A DNA stretch of 64,000 bases. Source: an uncultured Lachnospiraceae bacterium (GTDB lineage: Bacteria > Bacillota > Clostridia > Lachnospirales > Lachnospiraceae). Shown here in pieces: positions 61,189-64,000 of this stretch. Position 1 is the stretch's first letter; each line of letters starts with the position of its first letter. The stretch is from the NCBI GenBank assembly GCA_910585965.1, contig CAJUHH010000006.1, positions 62,001 through 126,000 on the forward strand, read 5' to 3'. Position numbers and translations under genes: made by a program. The notes under the pieces were generated by a model. The model worked only from the letters and a program-made list of their open reading frames with translations, was not told where the DNA came from and ran no database searches.

Positions 61189-62586
61189 ATGACAAAGCTA
61201 ACAGACAGGGAACAATCGTCGCGTTCAAACAAATCGAGGAGCAGTTTTTCAGGAAAAATGGGATATGTCCTTGCCGTTGCCGGTTCTGCCGTAGGGCTTG
61301 GAAATATTTGGCGTTTTCCCTATCTGGCAGCCAAATACGGAGGCGGCATTTTCCTTCTCATATATCTGATCCTGATGCTTACTTTCGGCTATGCGCTGAT
61401 CGTTTCCGAAACCGCATTAGGGCGCATGACGAAAAAAAGCCCCGTCGGCGCTTTCCATTCTTTCGGCAAAAGCCTGCCCTTCCATTTCGGCGGATGGGTC
61501 AACGCCGTGATTCCTATGCTTATCGTCCCCTACTATTGCGTCATCGGCGGATGGGTGACAAAATATTTGTTTGAGTATATGAAAGGAAGCGCCGCAGCCC
61601 TGGCGGACGATTCTTATTTTTCCAGTTTTATTTCTTCCGGAACCAGCGTGGAATTTTGGCTGATCGTGTTCAGCCTGGCGGTTTTCCTTGTCATCATTGC
61701 CGGCGTAAAGCAGGGCGTGGAACGGGTTTCTAAAATCATGATGCCCATTCTGGTCATCCTTGCCGTTTTTGTTTCTTTGTATTCCATCACCCGCCCCGGC
61801 GCAATGGAAGGCGTAAAATATCTTCTGATCCCCAACCTGGATAATTTTTCATGGATGACAGTTGTCACCGCCATGGGGCAGATGTTCTATTCCCTGTCGA
61901 TTGCGATGGGTATTTTATATACTTATGGCTCCTATTTAAAAAAAGAGGTGGATATCGAAAAATCCACCTCACAAGTTGAAATTTTTGATACCGCCATCGC
62001 CATTCTCGCCGGATTGATGATTATTCCTGCGGTATTTGCCTTTTCCGGCGGTTCCCCTGAAACATTGCAGGCCGGCCCTTCCCTCATGTTCATTACGATT
62101 CCGAAGGTATTCGCCCATATGGAAATGGGGGACGGCTTTGGTATCATGTTCTTCCTTCTGGTGTTGTTCGCCGCATTGACCAGCGCTATTTCCCTGATGG
62201 AAACAAGCGTTTCTACTTTTGAAGACCAGTTCGGATGGAGCAGGAAGACATGCAGTCTGCTGATGGCTGCGGTTATCCTCCTTTTAGGTTCCGCTTCTGC
62301 CCTCGGATTCAGCTCCCTGGATTTCGTAACGCTCCTTGGAATGTCCATCCTGGACTTTTTCGACTTTTTGACCAATTCCATTATGATGCCTCTCGCCGCC
62401 CTGGCAACCTGCTTCCTGATCACCCGGGTTACGGGCCTGGATGCCATCGCCAAGGAAGTCGAACAGTCCTCTGCATTCCGGCGTAAAAAATTATACTTTT
62501 TCTTTATGAAATACCTGGCTCCTGTCTGCATCGGAATTATATTGATCAGCTCCATTGCAAACGCTTTCGGCTGGATCAGTATGTAA
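61189..62586 (+). CDS. Sodium-dependent transporter, NSS/LeuT family
   Basis: The 465-aa membrane protein has the LeuT-type first span with the unwound motif AVGLGNIWRFPYLAAKYGGG, then SETALGRMTKKSPVGAF, PYYCVIGGWVTKYL, GQMFYSLSIAMGILYTYGSY and LFAALTSAISLMETSVSTF. About 11 or 12 spans are predicted. NSS proteins move amino acids or similar small molecules with sodium. The substrate cannot be told. CAGGAGG precedes the ATG at 61189. Single gene or co-transcribed with queT. Confidence 0.93.
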   Translation: MTKLTDREQSSRSNKSRSSFSGKMGYVLAVAGSAVGLGNIWRFPYLAAKYGGGIFLLIYLILMLTFGYALIVSETALGRMTKKSPVGAFHSFGKSLPFHFGGWVNAVIPMLIVPYYCVIGGWVTKYLFEYMKGSAAALADDSYFSSFISSGTSVEFWLIVFSLAVFLVIIAGVKQGVERVSKIMMPILVILAVFVSLYSITRPGAMEGVKYLLIPNLDNFSWMTVVTAMGQMFYSLSIAMGILYTYGSYLKKEVDIEKSTSQVEIFDTAIAILAGLMIIPAVFAFSGGSPETLQAGPSLMFITIPKVFAHMEMGDGFGIMFFLLVLFAALTSAISLMETSVSTFEDQFGWSRKTCSLLMAAVILLLGSASALGFSSLDFVTLLGMSILDFFDFLTNSIMMPLAALATCFLITRVTGLDAIAKEVEQSSAFRRKKLYFFFMKYLAPVCIGIILISSIANAFGWISM

Positions 62587-62599
62587 GGTTCGATACCAC

Positions 62600-62636
62600 A
62601 GCGCATAAGCAGCTTTTGATTCGTTGCTTATGTGCT
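62600..62636. terminator. Terminator between convergent NSS and XRE genes
   Basis: AGCGCATAAGCA and TGCTTATGTGCT form a 12-bp stem (one G-T). The right arm contains the stop of the XRE gene. No long T-run, so moderate confidence. Confidence 0.55.
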
Positions 62637-63425
62637 GCTTACATGCGAGGCGAGGAAATAGTACACAGGAATGGTTAAATACAGCATCCAGGCGGGGTGC
62701 CAGATGCCAAGCCAAAAGCCCGCGCAGAAAAACACGAATGTCACCAGCACCGGATAGGCAAACATGGTCGCATTCCCTTTCCTCACAGCGCTTATAAAGC
62801 TATACCATATGGGAATCAGCAAAAATAACAGCCAGCCCGGATGCCATGCCCCGAACATAAATCCAATTATCAAGTAGGCAATGCATATAACGGCGGTAAA
62901 CGGAAAACTCCAAAGCCAGCACATTTTCCACCCTTCCCATTTTTTTCCGTTGATAAATACACCTTCTTTATCAATATCTACATTTTCTCCCTTTTTTCTG
63001 TCATTTACATGGATGCCGTCCCATCCTATATGGACTTCGCTTCCATCCTTATCTTTGACATGTACTCCTTCTAACCCAATGTTTACATATTCTTTCTTTT
63101 CTTCATACTCTTTCTTGTCTTCATATTCTTTCTTTTCTTCATATTCTTCCTTTTCTTCCGGCCTTTCCTCTTCCTCCCAAACCGGCATTTCCGTATCCTG
63201 CCTTCCATCCCCTTCTATATCTTCTTCTGTCTTCAGCAGTTCATCCAAAGATACATGGTACAGTTTTGACAGCAGGATCAGATTATCCGTATCCGGCGAT
63301 GCTTCCGCTCGTTCCCACTTGCTGACTGCCTGACGGCTGATGCCGAGTTTTTCAGCAAGCGCTTCCTGGGATAAGTGATTGCTCTTGCGCAAGTTTACTA
63401 ATCTGTTGGCTATTTCAATATTCAT
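62628..63425 (-). CDS. Membrane-bound XRE-family regulator
   Basis: The 265-aa protein has an N-terminal HTH_3 domain (residues 1-62: LVNLRKSNHLSQEALAEKLG, SRQAVSKWERAEASPD). A repetitive acidic linker follows (EEKEEYEEKKEYEDKKEYEE), then a short duplicated unit (GLEGVHVKDKDGSEVHIGWD, GIHVNDRKKGENVDIDKEGV). The C-terminus has about four membrane spans with a repeated FG.WHPGWLLFLLIPIWY and LGIWHPAWMLYLTIPVYY pattern. It probably binds DNA near the membrane and senses an envelope signal. The ATG at 63425 follows GGAG. No partner gene is visible; target unknown. Confidence 0.88.
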   Translation of the reverse strand: MNIEIANRLVNLRKSNHLSQEALAEKLGISRQAVSKWERAEASPDTDNLILLSKLYHVSLDELLKTEEDIEGDGRQDTEMPVWEEEERPEEKEEYEEKKEYEDKKEYEEKKEYVNIGLEGVHVKDKDGSEVHIGWDGIHVNDRKKGENVDIDKEGVFINGKKWEGWKMCWLWSFPFTAVICIAYLIIGFMFGAWHPGWLLFLLIPIWYSFISAVRKGNATMFAYPVLVTFVFFCAGFWLGIWHPAWMLYLTIPVYYFLASHVSST

Positions 63426-63568
63426 CTTTCTCCTCTTTTCTTTTCCTTTCCTGCCGCTCTGCGGAACAGTTTCTTAAATATGATAATATATTAAGAAATC
63501 TCCCTTTTCCATGCCACCAACTCTGGTTTGAATTTCCGCAACTATTGGTTGCAAAAGGCGTAAATCCT

Positions 63569-64000
63569 TTATTCTCTCACATATGTGATAAACCTGTTTC
63601 CATTTTCCGCGAACATTTGGGTGGAATCATTCATTCCCTTTTTAAAAGGCTCGCCGCCTGTCAGAGGATCCATAAGAACCGTATTCAGTTCATTAAACCC
63701 GATAATCAGCACCGCATTCCCATCGTTCATCGAGGCCAAAACCGGAATATCCTTATTGACATAATATAAAACAGCATCCAGGCTGCACCCTGTCAGGTCA
63801 AGCACCCTGACATCCTCCAGATTCTCCTGCAGAATCTCTACGATGGTTTCACCCCGGTTCAGCATGTATTCCGTGTTACGCATAATTCCTTCATACTGAA
63901 GCATCGTATCGAGGCATACCGCAAGGCTGTTCTTTTCTTCCGTAATCGGAGCCCCCTTAATCGCCATGATCTGATTCTTCACGCTCCTGTTCCCCCGGCT
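63569..64000 (-). CDS. C39-peptidase-like domain protein, C-terminal part (partial)
   Basis: The frame is open to the end of the window, so the N-terminal part lies outside. About 143 codons are visible. The fold-level pattern of a C39-like papain domain is recognisable: LTGCSLDAVLYYVNKDIPVL, then DGNAVLIIGFNELNTVLMDP and ITYVRE at the end. The usual catalytic His position (GHxVxIxGY) reads GNAVLIIGFN, so the enzyme may be inactive and bind peptides instead. A GTG at 63982 could serve as a start but has no strong site. The family is assigned from pattern only. Confidence 0.6.
   Translation of the reverse strand, partial: SRGNRSVKNQIMAIKGAPITEEKNSLAVCLDTMLQYEGIMRNTEYMLNRGETIVEILQENLEDVRVLDLTGCSLDAVLYYVNKDIPVLASMNDGNAVLIIGFNELNTVLMDPLTGGEPFKKGMNDSTQMFAENGNRFITYVRE

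Overview
The window looks like a chromosomal segment of a spore-forming anaerobic Clostridia member, most likely a Lachnospiraceae-type gut bacterium. Supporting signs are SpoVT and SpoVG, the paired GlgC/GlgD form of ADP-glucose pyrophosphorylase, rubrerythrin with a PerR-type regulator, a T-box leader on ileS, QueT, a DnaD/DnaC primosome pair, moderate GC content and tight purine-rich ribosome binding sites. I cannot name the species. No rRNA, tRNA, CRISPR array, intact transposase or prophage was seen.

Layout. Bases 1-1270 hold the start of a lipoprotein (probably a sugar-binding protein) divergent from an AraC regulator. From 1.3 to 9.9 kb the minus strand carries sugar and energy genes: a NahK-like kinase, a double-domain PPK2 (polyphosphate:AMP phosphotransferase), glycogen phosphorylase, and an IleRS2-like isoleucyl-tRNA synthetase behind a T-box. 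Just upstream of the ileS promoter is a 357-bp near-perfect palindromic element, followed by a truncated hicB. From 10.9 to 17.1 kb come an acidic secreted protein, pncB, degV, rubrerythrin, an SDR reductase, perR with two operators, and spoVT with a sigma-G-like promoter. From 17.2 to 28 kb are a membrane amidase, a radical SAM (SPL-like) / TelA / XpaC operon, an ECF-sigma/anti-sigma pair, and mfd with pth. From 28 to 39 kb are an AT-rich Fic gene, the glgC-glgD-spoVG operon, murC preceded by a 24-bp tandem repeat, dnaD-dnaC, a long PRPP synthetase, and a degenerate GGDEF-EAL protein.

The most striking part is 39.3-60.2 kb: one apparent 20.8-kb minus-strand operon with a single recognisable promoter (60305-60333) and a terminator at 39261-39310. 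In transcription order it encodes an HD-GYP protein, two membrane/secreted proteins, a membrane-anchored McrB-like AAA+ ATPase, a DUF2357/McrC-like protein without its nuclease part, a SipW-type signal peptidase, three more single-span exported proteins, and a giant (about 3970 aa) GLUG/beta-helix-like surface protein. The small proteins carry SipW/TasA-type N-termini. I infer a c-di-GMP-linked surface or matrix fibre export system in which a McrBC-like ATPase pair has been reused for assembly. This is the best candidate for an undescribed system.

After that operon come queT with a switch-like leader, a sodium-dependent transporter, a membrane-bound XRE regulator and the C-terminal part of a C39-like protein running off the window. 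Several elements recur: two copies of a compound 3'-end hairpin (10839-10904 and 17177-17240) sit behind unrelated genes, and c-di-GMP-type domains appear twice (37.7 kb and 59.5 kb).
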